53,709 nt of DNA. Source: an uncultured Eubacteriales bacterium. Its GTDB lineage: Bacteria; Bacillota; Clostridia; Oscillospirales; Acutalibacteraceae. Location of the stretch: NCBI GenBank assembly GCA_900315255.1, contig OMYH01000016.1:1-53709 (forward strand), written 5' to 3'. Of this stretch, positions 16,057 through 28,715 are shown piece by piece. Made by a program: the position numbers and the translations under genes. The notes beneath the pieces were generated by a model. The model was given only the letters and a program-made list of their open reading frames with translations. It was not told where the DNA came from and did not search any database. Every line of letters starts with the position of its first letter. Position 1 is the first letter of the stretch.

Positions 16057-17013
16057 TCAAAGGTCGCCTCCGACCGCCCCTCCTTTTTCAAGAGAAATGC
16101 CGCTGCTACGGTCATCTGTATCGCTCTCATCAAGAGTGAGCGGTTCTGCGTGCTGCGCAGAAGTATAGTTGGGATTTGAAAATGCAGGCTTTAATTCCGG
16201 ACTCTCTGCATACTCCTGAAAACCGCCCGCACCGAGCGGCTGTGACGATACGGCATGAGCCTTATCGTACTGTTCGGCAAGGTACTTAACAGAAATGAAA
16301 TATGCGCACTGCATATACGGGATCACATATATGAACGGTATTATAAGGAACAAAGAGATGAGCCAGCCAATATATGAAAATGTAAGCTTTACAAGCTTTC
16401 CGACATTGCCCCTTGCAACGGCAGCGCCTTTCCCAAAGCTCTCCGAGGAAGCTGCTCCCTCGGTATAGAAGTATATGGCAAACATATTCCTGAGCGAAAA
16501 CAAGAATGCGCCGCAGAAGCCGAGCAACCCAAGCAGACTGACAATAACATCGGCATAACTTTCATCTTTAAACAATATAAATCCGCCAAGGCACGGAAGC
16601 TCAAACAGTATCAGAACAACAACAAAAGATACTATTATTCTTGTCATGAATTTTACACAATCCTTATACAGATCGCCCGATGAGAAATAATGGAACACAT
16701 CTCCGATATCCGATGTATTATCCTTTGCAACAGAAGCAATCACCCTTGCGCCTCCTGCGAAAACAGGAGAAAGCAGTATAAGCCCGGCAACCGCCAGCAG
16801 ATGAAAGAGGACAAAGAACACAAGCCTGACAGGTTCCGCCGAAGCTGCCGAGGCGAAATCATCGTAATCGCCCATTATTTCAAAAGCAGACACTATTACA
16901 AGCAGTACCGCAAGGAATACAAGAACACTTGTAAACAGCGCTGTTATAGCCTTGAGCCAGTTTCCCTTGAGCGAAGCCTTAGCTTCACTTTTGATATACT
17001 TTTCAACATTCAT
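16057..17013 (-). CDS. DUF975-like multi-pass membrane protein
   Basis: 318 residues. The N-terminal IKSEAKASLKGNWLKAI resembles the DUF975 start. About six membrane segments (25-50, 70-95, 125-150, 155-180, 205-235) are followed by a hydrophilic tail of about 80 residues ending in GGAVGGDL. No catalytic motif. AGGAG lies before the ATG. It lies 17 bases after the dipeptidase gene, and its stop overlaps the next gene region. Function unknown. Confidence 0.7.
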   Translation of the reverse strand: MNVEKYIKSEAKASLKGNWLKAITALFTSVLVFLAVLLVIVSAFEIMGDYDDFASAASAEPVRLVFFVLFHLLAVAGLILLSPVFAGGARVIASVAKDNTSDIGDVFHYFSSGDLYKDCVKFMTRIIVSFVVVLILFELPCLGGFILFKDESYADVIVSLLGLLGFCGAFLFSLRNMFAIYFYTEGAASSESFGKGAAVARGNVGKLVKLTFSYIGWLISLFLIIPFIYVIPYMQCAYFISVKYLAEQYDKAHAVSSQPLGAGGFQEYAESPELKPAFSNPNYTSAQHAEPLTLDESDTDDRSSGISLEKGGAVGGDL

Positions 17014-17030
17014 GATCTTTTCAACTCCTA

Positions 17031-18392
17031 TCAGGCTTTTATCATTTCGCTCATGGCTTCAAGACAAATCCTGAAGTGTTTAAAGAAGTTTTCTTCATCA
17101 ATGGATTCATCGGTATTGTGTATTCTCGAATCATCATCGGGGAATACCGGACCGAAAGCAACTCCCTTTCCGCCGAGCGTTCTGGCATATGTTCCGCCGC
17201 CTGTGGTATATAATTCGGGAGCAGATCCCATTACATTCCGATAAGCTTTTGAAAGGATCTTCACGATCTCCGTGTTCTCATCGAGGAAAAGCGGCGCTTC
17301 TCTGTCAAGCACATTAACGTCAAGTCCGTATTCTCCTGCCGTCTTTCTGATAACATCAAGTATCTCTTCACCTTCGGCAGTAACGGGATAGCGGATATCT
17401 ATTATAGCTTTAGCTGTATGCTCATTGATCAAAACTCCCGAAAGGGTCAGAGTCAAACTGCCCGACTCCTCGTCGCTCATCATCACACCCATAGACTGAC
17501 CGTTCGTTTCGAGTCCGATACGGTTTGCTATGAAGGACGTTAAACTGCCGACCGCTTCATCGCCGAACGCACTGCAAAGCAATAACGACAAAGCGGCAGC
17601 CGCATTGAACCCCTTCTCCGGCTCACAGGCATGGGCGGCCTTGCCGTTTGCCACAGCCTTTACGACACCGTCATCTTCCCGGATCATATATTTGCCCTGT
17701 GACGACTTTGAGAGCTTATTTAAACGATCACTGTCGTTTACTCCGCCCGTTATAAACACATATGCGGCGTCGGGCACAACATTATGCGCGCTTCCTGCTT
17801 TGAATTCGATAATATCTTTATTGCATACCTCACGGGAAGATATTTCAAGATGCATGATCCCCTTTTCGCCCTTGCAGATACCATATTCGGAATCGGGAGT
17901 GAAGCTCATATCGGGAACAGGCTCGTTTGCAAAATATGTTTCCATATCCTTCATGCTTATCTCCTCGTTTGTTCCGAATACGACTCTCATTTTGCTGCCC
18001 GTAACACCGCATTCCTTCAGTATCCGCAGACAATACAAAGCGCATAGCGCCGCACCCTTGTCATCTGCAACGCCTCTTCCGTAGAGTCTGCCGTTCCTGC
18101 GGGTCAGAGCGAACGGCTCGCAGCTCCATTTTTCTGCGTTTGCAGGGACAACATCAAGATGAGTGAGAACTCCGCACAGCTTCTCCCCCTCACCATACTC
18201 CGCATGACCTGCGATATTGCCGATACTCTTTGTTTTCAGTCCGAAGCTTTCGGCTTTTTCAAGCATCCACTTCAACGCCTGCCCGGGGACTTCATCTCCT
18301 TCGGCAGAAACAGAGCGAATAGACAGCAATTCATTAAGATCACACAAAAATTCTTCTCTATAGCTTTCGATCATATCATCGAACGATTTCAT
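17031..18392 (-). CDS. M20 family dipeptidase, PepV/Sapep type
   Basis: 453 residues. Metal and catalytic motifs of M20 peptidases appear in order: HLDVVP (His/Asp, near 78), GRGVADDKG (bridging Asp, near 110), NEEISMKD (catalytic Glu pair, near 146), DSEYG (near 170) and the late HNTDESID His (near 430). The lid insertion runs about 185-335. Such enzymes are cytoplasmic Zn dipeptidases of broad specificity. It lies between the YfhO-like and DUF975-like genes on one strand. Confidence 0.92.
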   Translation of the reverse strand: MKSFDDMIESYREEFLCDLNELLSIRSVSAEGDEVPGQALKWMLEKAESFGLKTKSIGNIAGHAEYGEGEKLCGVLTHLDVVPANAEKWSCEPFALTRRNGRLYGRGVADDKGAALCALYCLRILKECGVTGSKMRVVFGTNEEISMKDMETYFANEPVPDMSFTPDSEYGICKGEKGIMHLEISSREVCNKDIIEFKAGSAHNVVPDAAYVFITGGVNDSDRLNKLSKSSQGKYMIREDDGVVKAVANGKAAHACEPEKGFNAAAALSLLLCSAFGDEAVGSLTSFIANRIGLETNGQSMGVMMSDEESGSLTLTLSGVLINEHTAKAIIDIRYPVTAEGEEILDVIRKTAGEYGLDVNVLDREAPLFLDENTEIVKILSKAYRNVMGSAPELYTTGGGTYARTLGGKGVAFGPVFPDDDSRIHNTDESIDEENFFKHFRICLEAMSEMIKA

Positions 18393-18446
18393 ATAGCCAC
18401 CCTTTCAGATATATAACAGGTCAATGTTTTTTATTCTTTCACAGAC

Positions 18447-21182
18447 TTATTTTTTCTTATCCGCCGTGTTGGTTTCATCAGGAGCTTCTTCGGATATATC
18501 ATCGGAAGAATTTTCCCATACCGTTTCCTTATCGGTATCGTTTGCAGACTCTGTCACGTTTTCTACGTCGGTCTGTTTAACACCCGGATCTGCTGCCGCA
18601 TTGTTTTCAGCAGGATCATTCACGGCGGTATCCTGCGTTATCTCAGACAAAGCGTCCTCTGCTACGGCGGTTTCGACGGTTTCGTCAACAGATCTCATCT
18701 TGTACTTTTTCTTCATCGGCTTTCTGCCGGCAACAAGATCACGGTATCTGTCACCAAGCTCATCGGCAGAACCGACAGCATACACCTTATAACTCTTCTT
18801 CATGCGTACCCTCGGTCCGAGGAGATTCTTCTTCTTTGAGATAAGCAGATATACAACATAAAGTAATACGCTTCCTGCGGAGATCATAATACCTATGTCA
18901 AGACCGGGAGTTTTATACTTAAACGAAATGTTGCTTGTCACACCGCCCGACACTCTTACAGCCATAAAACCGATGTCTACCTTCTCAATATCAACAGGCT
19001 GACCGTTCACCTCTGCCGACCAGCCGTTCTCAAACGGTACGCTGAAGAACACAAGTCTGTCCTTGCCTGAAGGCGGAGTAATCGTCGCTTCAAAGGAGCT
19101 TTTGCCGTATCTGAACGATGAACAAACATTGTCGGCAAGCTGAGTGCAGTCGTTTTTATATGTCTTTTCGTCATATTTCAGTGACTTTACGCTCACTATG
19201 TGCGTCATCATGCTGCCGAAACGCTTAGCCTGCTCGTCATTGAGAACGACAGCCTTCATAAGCAGGAGATGACGGAGATCCTCATCAAGAGAATAATACT
19301 GATCCTCTGTGATATACTTATCGAAATAGAATCCGTAGGGAAGATAATATTTATTCTCATAGATTTTGAACCCGTTCTGTGTGTCGATATATTTATATCC
19401 GGGCATTTTCGTCTTGCCCTCGTCATTCGCAAAATCGTTGGAATCAGTAGCGTCGTCGAACAAATATTTGACCGACAGCAGGCTGCGTATAGCGTAAGGG
19501 CCTGTTTCGGCACGGGAGCCTACATCTCTTGACACACCGAGAGTCGGATAGAATTCATAGATCGAACCCGGAACTACGCTCTGGAATGCCTGAATGGTAG
19601 GCTTTTGCCAGAACATACCCATATTATCCATAGAATCATAGAAATCTATTCTTATATTGTCAAAATCGTCTTCAAGTGTAATATCCTTACCGTTATTAAG
19701 ACAATAAGGGATCACGAAATTATCTATATCATAGCTGTGGCTCTTGCCAAGTCCGATAAGGTAGCCCGAATAAACAACACAAACAACGCCGAGGCACGCC
19801 ATCGCTCTCATATAGAACTTCTTCTTATCTCTCTTCATCAAGCTGATGAGGATAGTCACAAGCGCAAGCGACAGCATAGCTATCGAAACATAGATCCAGA
19901 ATCTGTCACGGTAGCTCTCAAGACCAAGCATTTCTATAGTTTTATCCGTATCGGAATTCCCGTTCGGCATTATTCCGATACCCAATGCGATAGCCATTGT
20001 AATGACCGTAGTAAAAGTGATCGACTTTTTCCACTTTGTTTTGGAATTCTCTATAGCTATGATAGTTGCCAAAGAATACATCAGCGTAAGCATATAGAAC
20101 CAGCGAGCGTAATATGTCATAACGAACATCTGGAAGATACTGTTGAGTATCGGAATGATCGTTGCAATCATCAAAAACGGCAGCAGCTTCTTGAGCCAGC
20201 CCTTGCTTTTGCTCTGCAGGAACCCGATAACGCCTGTCATGCCGAACAGCGGCAGCCATGCAGCGATCGACGCCCATTTTGAGTTGGAATCCGGTGTGAA
20301 GTTGGGTCTTGCGGGAATATCGGGCGGGAAGAACATCGAGGATATGATATGAAGATATCTCTGTTCGTTATCGTACAAAAGCGTGCCCCAACCCACGGGA
20401 GCATCGTTGACACGGGGGTTTTGCGTAACGAACAGTACCGTCGGAACAAGCATGATCGCAGTAGCGGCAAAGCCCACTACGACCTCAAACGCCAAAGCAA
20501 AGAAATCCTTTGACTTAAGCTTCCAGCAGTCCATATACATCTTGATAAACCAATATATGATAACAAACGCTACCATACCAACGAAGAAATAGTAGTTTAC
20601 GAAGCAAGCCCAGAACACGGCAAGCGCTACAACTCCTCGCCTCTTTGTTTCCATGTATTCATCTATTGCGGCAAGAAGCAGAGGGAAAAATACTATTGCC
20701 TCATGGAAATGATTGAAGAATACATTATAGACGGAGAATCCCGAAAAAGCATAGAGAACGCCGCCCATAACGGCTAAGTTCTTATTCCTGACATATCTTC
20801 TGAGATAAATGTAACCCGTCAGAGAAGCCGAACCGAATTTCAGAATAAGCAGCGGTCCCATCATATATGGAACAAACTCGCTCGGAAACGGCAGCGTCAG
20901 CCAGAAAAACGGGCTTGTCAGCAAATAGAAAGTATACGACCCTATCCAGCTCGATCCAAGGTCGGTAGTGGTCGACCATCCGAGATTACCGTCTCTGATC
21001 GTATCGTGTACCATCTGATAAAAAGGGACCTGCTGAACGTTAAAGTCGCCGTAATAAAGAAAATAACCGTGTCCGATCACAATATACGGTATAAAGAATG
21101 CTGCTGACAGAAATAATCCGAGCAAAAACGCCTTATACCAGTAATGCTCCTTGCGGGCAGGGTTGTTAAGCCTTTGACCCAT
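18447..21182 (-). CDS. YfhO family membrane protein
   Basis: 911 residues. It starts with a basic segment and a first membrane span, then GHGYFLYYGDFNVQQVPFY (first extracellular loop, typical of YfhO) and about 12 more spans up to 470. A beta-rich extracytoplasmic domain follows (about 480-760, VFFSVPFENGWSAEVNG), then a last span near 770-790 and a long acidic cytoplasmic tail (about 830-911). YfhO and relatives are GT-C-like proteins implicated in lipoteichoic acid or other polymer glycosylation. The substrate is not shown. First gene of the group running toward 14990. Confidence 0.88.
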   Translation of the reverse strand: MGQRLNNPARKEHYWYKAFLLGLFLSAAFFIPYIVIGHGYFLYYGDFNVQQVPFYQMVHDTIRDGNLGWSTTTDLGSSWIGSYTFYLLTSPFFWLTLPFPSEFVPYMMGPLLILKFGSASLTGYIYLRRYVRNKNLAVMGGVLYAFSGFSVYNVFFNHFHEAIVFFPLLLAAIDEYMETKRRGVVALAVFWACFVNYYFFVGMVAFVIIYWFIKMYMDCWKLKSKDFFALAFEVVVGFAATAIMLVPTVLFVTQNPRVNDAPVGWGTLLYDNEQRYLHIISSMFFPPDIPARPNFTPDSNSKWASIAAWLPLFGMTGVIGFLQSKSKGWLKKLLPFLMIATIIPILNSIFQMFVMTYYARWFYMLTLMYSLATIIAIENSKTKWKKSITFTTVITMAIALGIGIMPNGNSDTDKTIEMLGLESYRDRFWIYVSIAMLSLALVTILISLMKRDKKKFYMRAMACLGVVCVVYSGYLIGLGKSHSYDIDNFVIPYCLNNGKDITLEDDFDNIRIDFYDSMDNMGMFWQKPTIQAFQSVVPGSIYEFYPTLGVSRDVGSRAETGPYAIRSLLSVKYLFDDATDSNDFANDEGKTKMPGYKYIDTQNGFKIYENKYYLPYGFYFDKYITEDQYYSLDEDLRHLLLMKAVVLNDEQAKRFGSMMTHIVSVKSLKYDEKTYKNDCTQLADNVCSSFRYGKSSFEATITPPSGKDRLVFFSVPFENGWSAEVNGQPVDIEKVDIGFMAVRVSGGVTSNISFKYKTPGLDIGIMISAGSVLLYVVYLLISKKKNLLGPRVRMKKSYKVYAVGSADELGDRYRDLVAGRKPMKKKYKMRSVDETVETAVAEDALSEITQDTAVNDPAENNAAADPGVKQTDVENVTESANDTDKETVWENSSDDISEEAPDETNTADKKK

Positions 21183-21385
21183 AATATGACCTCCTGTGTC
21201 TTAATGTATCCCGTTAATACGGTAAAAAAAGTCAATAACTATATTATAGCATAACAAAAAAGTAAATTCATTATTTTTATTATAAATTTGCAAAATTGTT
21301 TTATTTCCCTTATTTTGGAATTATTATGTTCTCTTTTTAGTGAACAATCAATAAAGAACTCATTATTTTGTATGCCTTTTGAGCT
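21183..21385. other. AT-rich spacer upstream of the YfhO-like gene
   Basis: Contains a minus-strand TATAAT (21248-21243) without a convincing -35 element. This is probably the promoter region of the YfhO-like gene. No gene is seen. Confidence 0.4.
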
Positions 21386-21437
21386 AAAAAAGCCTCGGCG
21401 GATAGAATCGTTCTGTCGCCGCCAAGGCTTATTTTTT
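21386..21437 (-). terminator. Intrinsic terminator downstream of ligA
   Basis: AGCCTCGGCGG and CCGCCAAGGCT form a long stem with one mismatch. On the minus strand it is followed by TTTTTTAGCTC, and on the plus strand by ATTTTTTC, so it is effective in both directions. Confidence 0.85.
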
Positions 21438-21469
21438 CTGTATATACTGCCATTTCAGGCGGCTAATGC

Positions 21470-24050
<2,581 letters not shown>

Positions 24051-24142
24051 AAATATCACCTCTGTAGTATGTAAGCAACACCACACAAATACCGCCTAAC
24101 GGCTTTGCGCCGGATCTGTGCAGTATTGCCTATATAGTATTA

Positions 24143-24166
24143 GAAGGCACCCGTGCGGATGCCTTC
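24143..24166. other. Stable hairpin downstream of ispH-rpsA
   Basis: GAAGGCACCCG pairs with CGGATGCCTTC around a TG loop with one mismatch. There is no T-run on either exit side, so it is not a canonical terminator. It may stabilise the 3' end or act with a factor. Confidence 0.4.
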
Positions 24167-24197
24167 CGTAAAAAATATTATTATTTAGCCCGAGAAA

Positions 24198-26177
24198 TTA
24201 TTCCTCTGCTGCAGACTTTTCTGCCTCTGCAGGAGCTTCTGCGTCATTAAGCAAAGCTCTGATTGAGAGAGATACTCTCTTCTTCTCGTCGTTGATCTCT
24301 GTGATCTTAACCTTAACTGTTTGACCGACTGTAAGCTCGTCCTGAGGCTTCTCGATCCTGCGGTTAGCGATCTGTGAAATGTGGATAAGACCCTTAACGC
24401 CGGGAATGATAACAGCAAATGCGCCGAACGAACTCATGCCGTCGATGGTAACATCAATAACATCACCTACATTGTAGTTGTTAGTGAATACTGTCCACGG
24501 ATTGTCCTCGTCTTTTCTGTAGCCGAGAGAAATATTCTTCTTCTCCTCGTCTATGCCCTTGACATAAACCTCTACAGTATCACCGACATTAACTACCTCG
24601 GAGGGGTGCTTGATTCTGTTCCATGAAAGCTCGGAGATATGTATCATACCGTCAACGCCGCCGATATCAACAAATGCGCCGTAGCTTGTGAGTGACTTAA
24701 CAGTACCTGTGTACTTCTTGCCAACCTCAACAGAACTCCAGAATGCCTCTCTGAGAGCCTTGTTCTTTTCTCTCTGAACATTGCGGATAGAGCCGACTGC
24801 TCTTCTTCTGCCCTGCTGCTTGCTGATCTCAAGAAGCTTGAACTGAACAGTTGTCTTGAGGAGATTCTCCAACGGCTCGCCTCTGCCAACGCCCGAATGT
24901 GATGCGGGCACAAATACCCTGATATTGTTGCAAACGACAATAATGCCGCCCTTGATAACTTCTGTTACAATACCCTCAAGAACCTCATTGTTCTCGAGTG
25001 CTGCTTCAAATACATCCCAGCCCTTCATTGAGTCTACACGCTTCTTTGAAAGCATGATCATACCTTCCTGATCATTTGTACGCATGATGAGCAGCTCAAG
25101 CTCATCGCCTACCTTCACTACATCCTCGGGAACTACATTGGGATCGTTTGAAAGTTCGGTTATCGGAATATAACCTGTCTGCTTTCTGTCAAGATTGACA
25201 TAAACAGCGTTGGGCTCGATCTTATCGACCACACCCATGATCCTGTCATTAGTGTTGAAGCTCTTTAATGACTCCTCCAGCATCTCGCCAAAATTCTCTT
25301 CTGCTACGTTTTCCATTGCCTCACCGGATTTATTATTCATTATATCCAGTACCTCCTTAATTATACTTGCGGGAGTTGATGCCCCTGCAGTAATGCCTAT
25401 TTTATCGTCCTCTCGAAAAGAAATATGATCAAGCTCATCGGCTGTTTCAATCAGAAATGTTCTGCCACATCGTTTTCTGCAGATATCATAGAGCTTGTTT
25501 GTATTTGAGCTGTGACGTCCGCCGATAACGATCATTAAATTAGATCGATCTGCCAATTCCTCCGCATCTAATTGTCTTTGTGAGGTCGCATTACATATTG
25601 TATCAAAAAAAATTGAATTTGTACATAGTTTTTTGAATATTTTTAAAGATTTTTTGAATTCTTTTACATCAAATGTCGTCTGAGCAACCAGACAAACGGG
25701 ATTTTCCGAAAGTCCCGGATAATTGTTTACCAATTTTTCCAATTCTTCGGCTGTTTTAAATGTAAAAACATCACCGCTGCAAAAGCCCATTATACCGACG
25801 ACCTCCGGGTGACTGCTGTCACCTGCGATCAGCACGGTATAACCCTTTTCCGACATTTCGCCCGCTATCTTATGTATCTTGGACACAAAGGGACAGGTAG
25901 CGTCTACAAAATCAATTTCTTTTTCCTTTATCAGATCGTACACACTTTTTCCGACACCGTGTGAGCGGATAACAAGCGTACAGCCGCTTTCGGCGTCCTC
26001 CGGGCTGTCAACAGAAAACACGCCCTTTTTCTCAAGATCGCTGACCACACTTTTGTTATGTATAATAGGACCGAGTGTACGAACCTTTTTATTCTCGCAA
26101 GCAAGCTTTTCGGTTATCCTGACCGCTCTGTCCACACCGAAGCAAAAGCCTGCTGTTTTTGCAACTGTAATTTCCAT
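24198..26177 (-). CDS. ispH: IspH fused to ribosomal protein S1-like repeats
   Basis: 659 residues. Residues 1-281 are IspH, the last enzyme of the MEP isoprenoid pathway (HMBPP to IPP and DMAPP), with Fe-S ligands Cys12 (GFCFGV), Cys95 (DATCPFV) and Cys195 (ICNATSQRQ). After a linker, four S1 domains run about 310-640 (for example GTVKSLTSYGAFVDIGG and GMSSFGAFAVIIPGVKG), ending in an acidic Ala/Glu tail. The IspH-S1 fusion is known in Clostridia. The S1 half could support translation initiation as RpsA does. Close spacing to plsC (4 bases). Confidence 0.95.
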   Translation of the reverse strand: MEITVAKTAGFCFGVDRAVRITEKLACENKKVRTLGPIIHNKSVVSDLEKKGVFSVDSPEDAESGCTLVIRSHGVGKSVYDLIKEKEIDFVDATCPFVSKIHKIAGEMSEKGYTVLIAGDSSHPEVVGIMGFCSGDVFTFKTAEELEKLVNNYPGLSENPVCLVAQTTFDVKEFKKSLKIFKKLCTNSIFFDTICNATSQRQLDAEELADRSNLMIVIGGRHSSNTNKLYDICRKRCGRTFLIETADELDHISFREDDKIGITAGASTPASIIKEVLDIMNNKSGEAMENVAEENFGEMLEESLKSFNTNDRIMGVVDKIEPNAVYVNLDRKQTGYIPITELSNDPNVVPEDVVKVGDELELLIMRTNDQEGMIMLSKKRVDSMKGWDVFEAALENNEVLEGIVTEVIKGGIIVVCNNIRVFVPASHSGVGRGEPLENLLKTTVQFKLLEISKQQGRRRAVGSIRNVQREKNKALREAFWSSVEVGKKYTGTVKSLTSYGAFVDIGGVDGMIHISELSWNRIKHPSEVVNVGDTVEVYVKGIDEEKKNISLGYRKDEDNPWTVFTNNYNVGDVIDVTIDGMSSFGAFAVIIPGVKGLIHISQIANRRIEKPQDELTVGQTVKVKITEINDEKKRVSLSIRALLNDAEAPAEAEKSAAEE

Positions 26178-26181
26178 TATA

Positions 26182-26811
26182 TCATCTCTTTTGGAACTCG
26201 TTTCTCTGTTTTTCTCTCATTGATGCAAGTATTTCCATGAAGCGCTTAGCCGCTTCTCTGTACTCCTTTGCATTGCCCTCGGTTATTCCAAGCTCCTCAC
26301 AGGTGATCGGTTCGCCAAATGTGATCTTTGTTTTCCGAAACGGCTTCAGAAAACCCTTTCTCGGAGTGATGCAGCACGGCACTATCGGAGTGTTGCTCTG
26401 ATGGGCTATCATAAAAGCGCCGCCGTGACCTCTTCCAAGCTCGCCTGTCTTTGATCTTGTGCCTTCAAGGAATATTCCTATGCTGTTATTCTCTTTGAGC
26501 AGTTTGTTTGCATTATCTATCGCTTTTCCGCCGTCCTGTCCTCTGTCAACGGGGAATGCTCCGAACGACCTGATGAGAGCAGCCAGAAGCTTGTTCTTGA
26601 AAAGCTCCTTCTTTGCCATGAACAGAACCATTCTTTTCTGACTGTAATTGATCATGATAGGATCAACCAGGCTGACATGGTTGCTGCACACGATGACCGC
26701 CGTATCCTCGGGCAGATGTTTGCCGTTTTGCACCTCGGTAGGGTATATCACATGAAAAATAAATGCGCATATCACTCTTGCGAGCGGATAGAAAAAAGGT
26801 TTCTTTTTCAT
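26182..26811 (-). CDS. plsC: 1-acyl-glycerol-3-phosphate acyltransferase
   Basis: 209 residues. The acyltransferase block I NHVSLVD (HX4D), block III EGTRSKTG and block IV IVPCCITP are all present, with an N-terminal hydrophobic helix. It acylates lysophosphatidic acid to phosphatidic acid at the membrane. It overlaps cmk by 4 bases and is followed by ispH-rpsA after 4 bases, the usual clostridial order cmk-plsC-ispH. Confidence 0.93.
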   Translation of the reverse strand: MKKKPFFYPLARVICAFIFHVIYPTEVQNGKHLPEDTAVIVCSNHVSLVDPIMINYSQKRMVLFMAKKELFKNKLLAALIRSFGAFPVDRGQDGGKAIDNANKLLKENNSIGIFLEGTRSKTGELGRGHGGAFMIAHQSNTPIVPCCITPRKGFLKPFRKTKITFGEPITCEELGITEGNAKEYREAAKRFMEILASMREKQRNEFQKR

Positions 26812-27470
26812 AGCTTTTCCTCAATGATCTCAACTATCCTGTTAACAGACTCCTCAAAACTAAGCTCCGACGTATCCACAAGGATACTGTCCTCCGACGG
26901 CTTCAGCGGAGCGATCTCCCGATGAGAATCCTGATAATCTCTTTTTATAAGCTTATCCAATACATTATTATACTCTGTTTCTTCGCCTTTTTCAAGCAGC
27001 TGGTTATATCTTCTTTCGGCTCTTTTTTCGGGCGACGCCGTGAGGAATATCTTCACATCTGCATCGGGAAGGACTACCGTGCCTATATCTCTGCCGTCCA
27101 TGAGTATGTTTCCGTTTGCGGCAAGCTCCCTCTGAAGATCAAGCAAAAACGCACGCACCATTGGTATCTTAGAAACATCAGACGCTTTCAGCGATACCTC
27201 CTCGGTACGAATTTTATCATTTATATTCTCTCCGTTGAGTATCACGCACTGCTCGTTGTTCTCAAATTTCAGCTCTATCTTAGCAGATGCGAGCAATGTT
27301 CTTAGTGAATCTTCGTCATTGGTATCCGTGCCGCTCTTTATTGCCGAATAAGCAATCGAACGGTACAAAGCGCCCGTATCGACATGAACAAATCCCAGTC
27401 TTCTTGCCGCCTCGGTGCATATGGAGCTTTTCCCTGCACCCGAAGGTCCGTCTATCGCAACATTAATCAT
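26808..27470 (-). CDS. cmk: Cytidylate kinase
   Basis: 220 residues. The P-loop GPSGAGKSS (8-16), VDTGALYRS, a DGRDIGTVVLPDADVK segment and the RRYNQLLEKG lid are typical of Cmk, which phosphorylates CMP and dCMP. The gene starts 3 bases downstream of the flavoprotein stop and overlaps plsC by 4 bases, indicating co-transcription. Confidence 0.95.
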   Translation of the reverse strand: MINVAIDGPSGAGKSSICTEAARRLGFVHVDTGALYRSIAYSAIKSGTDTNDEDSLRTLLASAKIELKFENNEQCVILNGENINDKIRTEEVSLKASDVSKIPMVRAFLLDLQRELAANGNILMDGRDIGTVVLPDADVKIFLTASPEKRAERRYNQLLEKGEETEYNNVLDKLIKRDYQDSHREIAPLKPSEDSILVDTSELSFEESVNRIVEIIEEKL

Positions 27471-27473
27471 TTT

Positions 27474-28715
27474 TTACACCTCATTATTCAAAATAGAATT
27501 TCCTGCAAGATAGCCCGTAGAGAACGCTATCTGCAAATTGAAGCCGCCTGTGTATGCGTCAACATCTATTACTTCTCCCGCAAAATACAAGCCGCTGCAC
27601 AGCTTTGACTGCATTGTCTTAGGGTCGATCTCCTTGACCCTGATCCCGCCCGAGGTAACGATCGCCTCTTCAATAGGGCGAAACTCCTTAAACGTCAAGG
27701 TGAGCTTTTTTAACGCAGCAAGCAGCTTCATTCTCTCTCCCTTTGTTATCTCGTTACATTTCTTATGCGGCTCGATTCCCGAGAGCATTACCGAAATTGG
27801 TATCATCTTCTTCGGCAGGAGATCGCCCAAAGCATTGAGCAGATCCTTATTGCGGTACTTTTCAAGATCTCCGATAATTCTGCGGTCGAGCTGCTCATCA
27901 CTCAAGGCAGGCTTGAGATCAATAACAAATCTGTATTCGGGGCTTTTTTTAAGATCCATGTGCGAGCTTGCGCTCAGAACCATAGGTCCCGAAATTCCGT
28001 AGTGTGTAAACAGCATTTCACCGAAGTCGGAGTAGATCTCTTTATTTTTATTGTTATATACTTTCAGCGTGACATTTTTCAGAGATAAGCCCTGAAGCTG
28101 TCCGCACCATTCTTCATTAACGACTATGGGAACAAGCGACGGTACGGGTTCTATGATCGTATGCCCTGCCTGTTTTGCGAGCAGGTATCCGTACCCGTCC
28201 GAACCGGTCTTAGGATAGGAGCAGCCGCCGCAGCACACGACAACAGCATCTGCCGTATATCTGCCGTTATCGGTTATCACGCCTTTGACGGCATTATTTT
28301 CCATGATCAGGTCGGTCACATTATCATTGACGAGCTTGATACCGTACTTTAATATCTGCCTGAACAATGCGTCTATAATATCCACAGACTTATCGGACAC
28401 GGGAAAAACCCTGTTTCCTCTCTCTGTTTTGAGCGGTACTCCGCACCCCTCGAAGAAGTCCATTGTATCATGGGGAGAAAACGCAGCGAATGCGCTGTAC
28501 AAAAAACGGCTGTTTGTCGGAACAGAGGCTATCAGAGTATCCCTGTCACAGTTGTTTGTTACGTTACATTTTCCCTTTCCCGTGATAAGCAGCTTGCGTC
28601 CGATCTTGGGATTCCTGTCGATGAGAGTAACCGTGATGCCTCGCTTTGCTGCCATAATAGCTGCCATACAGCCCGATGCGCCCGCACCAACCACTATAAT
28701 GCTTTTATCGGTCAT
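27474..28715 (-). CDS. HI0933/YhiN-like FAD-dependent oxidoreductase
   Basis: 413 residues. An N-terminal dinucleotide fold (VVGAGASGCMAAIMAAKRG) with GKGKCNVTNNC, VVVCCGGCSYPKTGSDG in the middle and a C-terminal FAGEVIDVDAYTGGFNLQIA are HI0933 family motifs. The exact reaction is unknown. It overlaps the RpiR gene by 11 bases and precedes cmk, as in other Clostridia. Confidence 0.9.
   Translation of the reverse strand: MTDKSIIVVGAGASGCMAAIMAAKRGITVTLIDRNPKIGRKLLITGKGKCNVTNNCDRDTLIASVPTNSRFLYSAFAAFSPHDTMDFFEGCGVPLKTERGNRVFPVSDKSVDIIDALFRQILKYGIKLVNDNVTDLIMENNAVKGVITDNGRYTADAVVVCCGGCSYPKTGSDGYGYLLAKQAGHTIIEPVPSLVPIVVNEEWCGQLQGLSLKNVTLKVYNNKNKEIYSDFGEMLFTHYGISGPMVLSASSHMDLKKSPEYRFVIDLKPALSDEQLDRRIIGDLEKYRNKDLLNALGDLLPKKMIPISVMLSGIEPHKKCNEITKGERMKLLAALKKLTLTFKEFRPIEEAIVTSGGIRVKEIDPKTMQSKLCSGLYFAGEVIDVDAYTGGFNLQIAFSTGYLAGNSILNNEV

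Noticed and set aside
24198..26177. IspH-S1 fusion as a novel architecture
   Set aside because: The fusion is already known in Clostridia.
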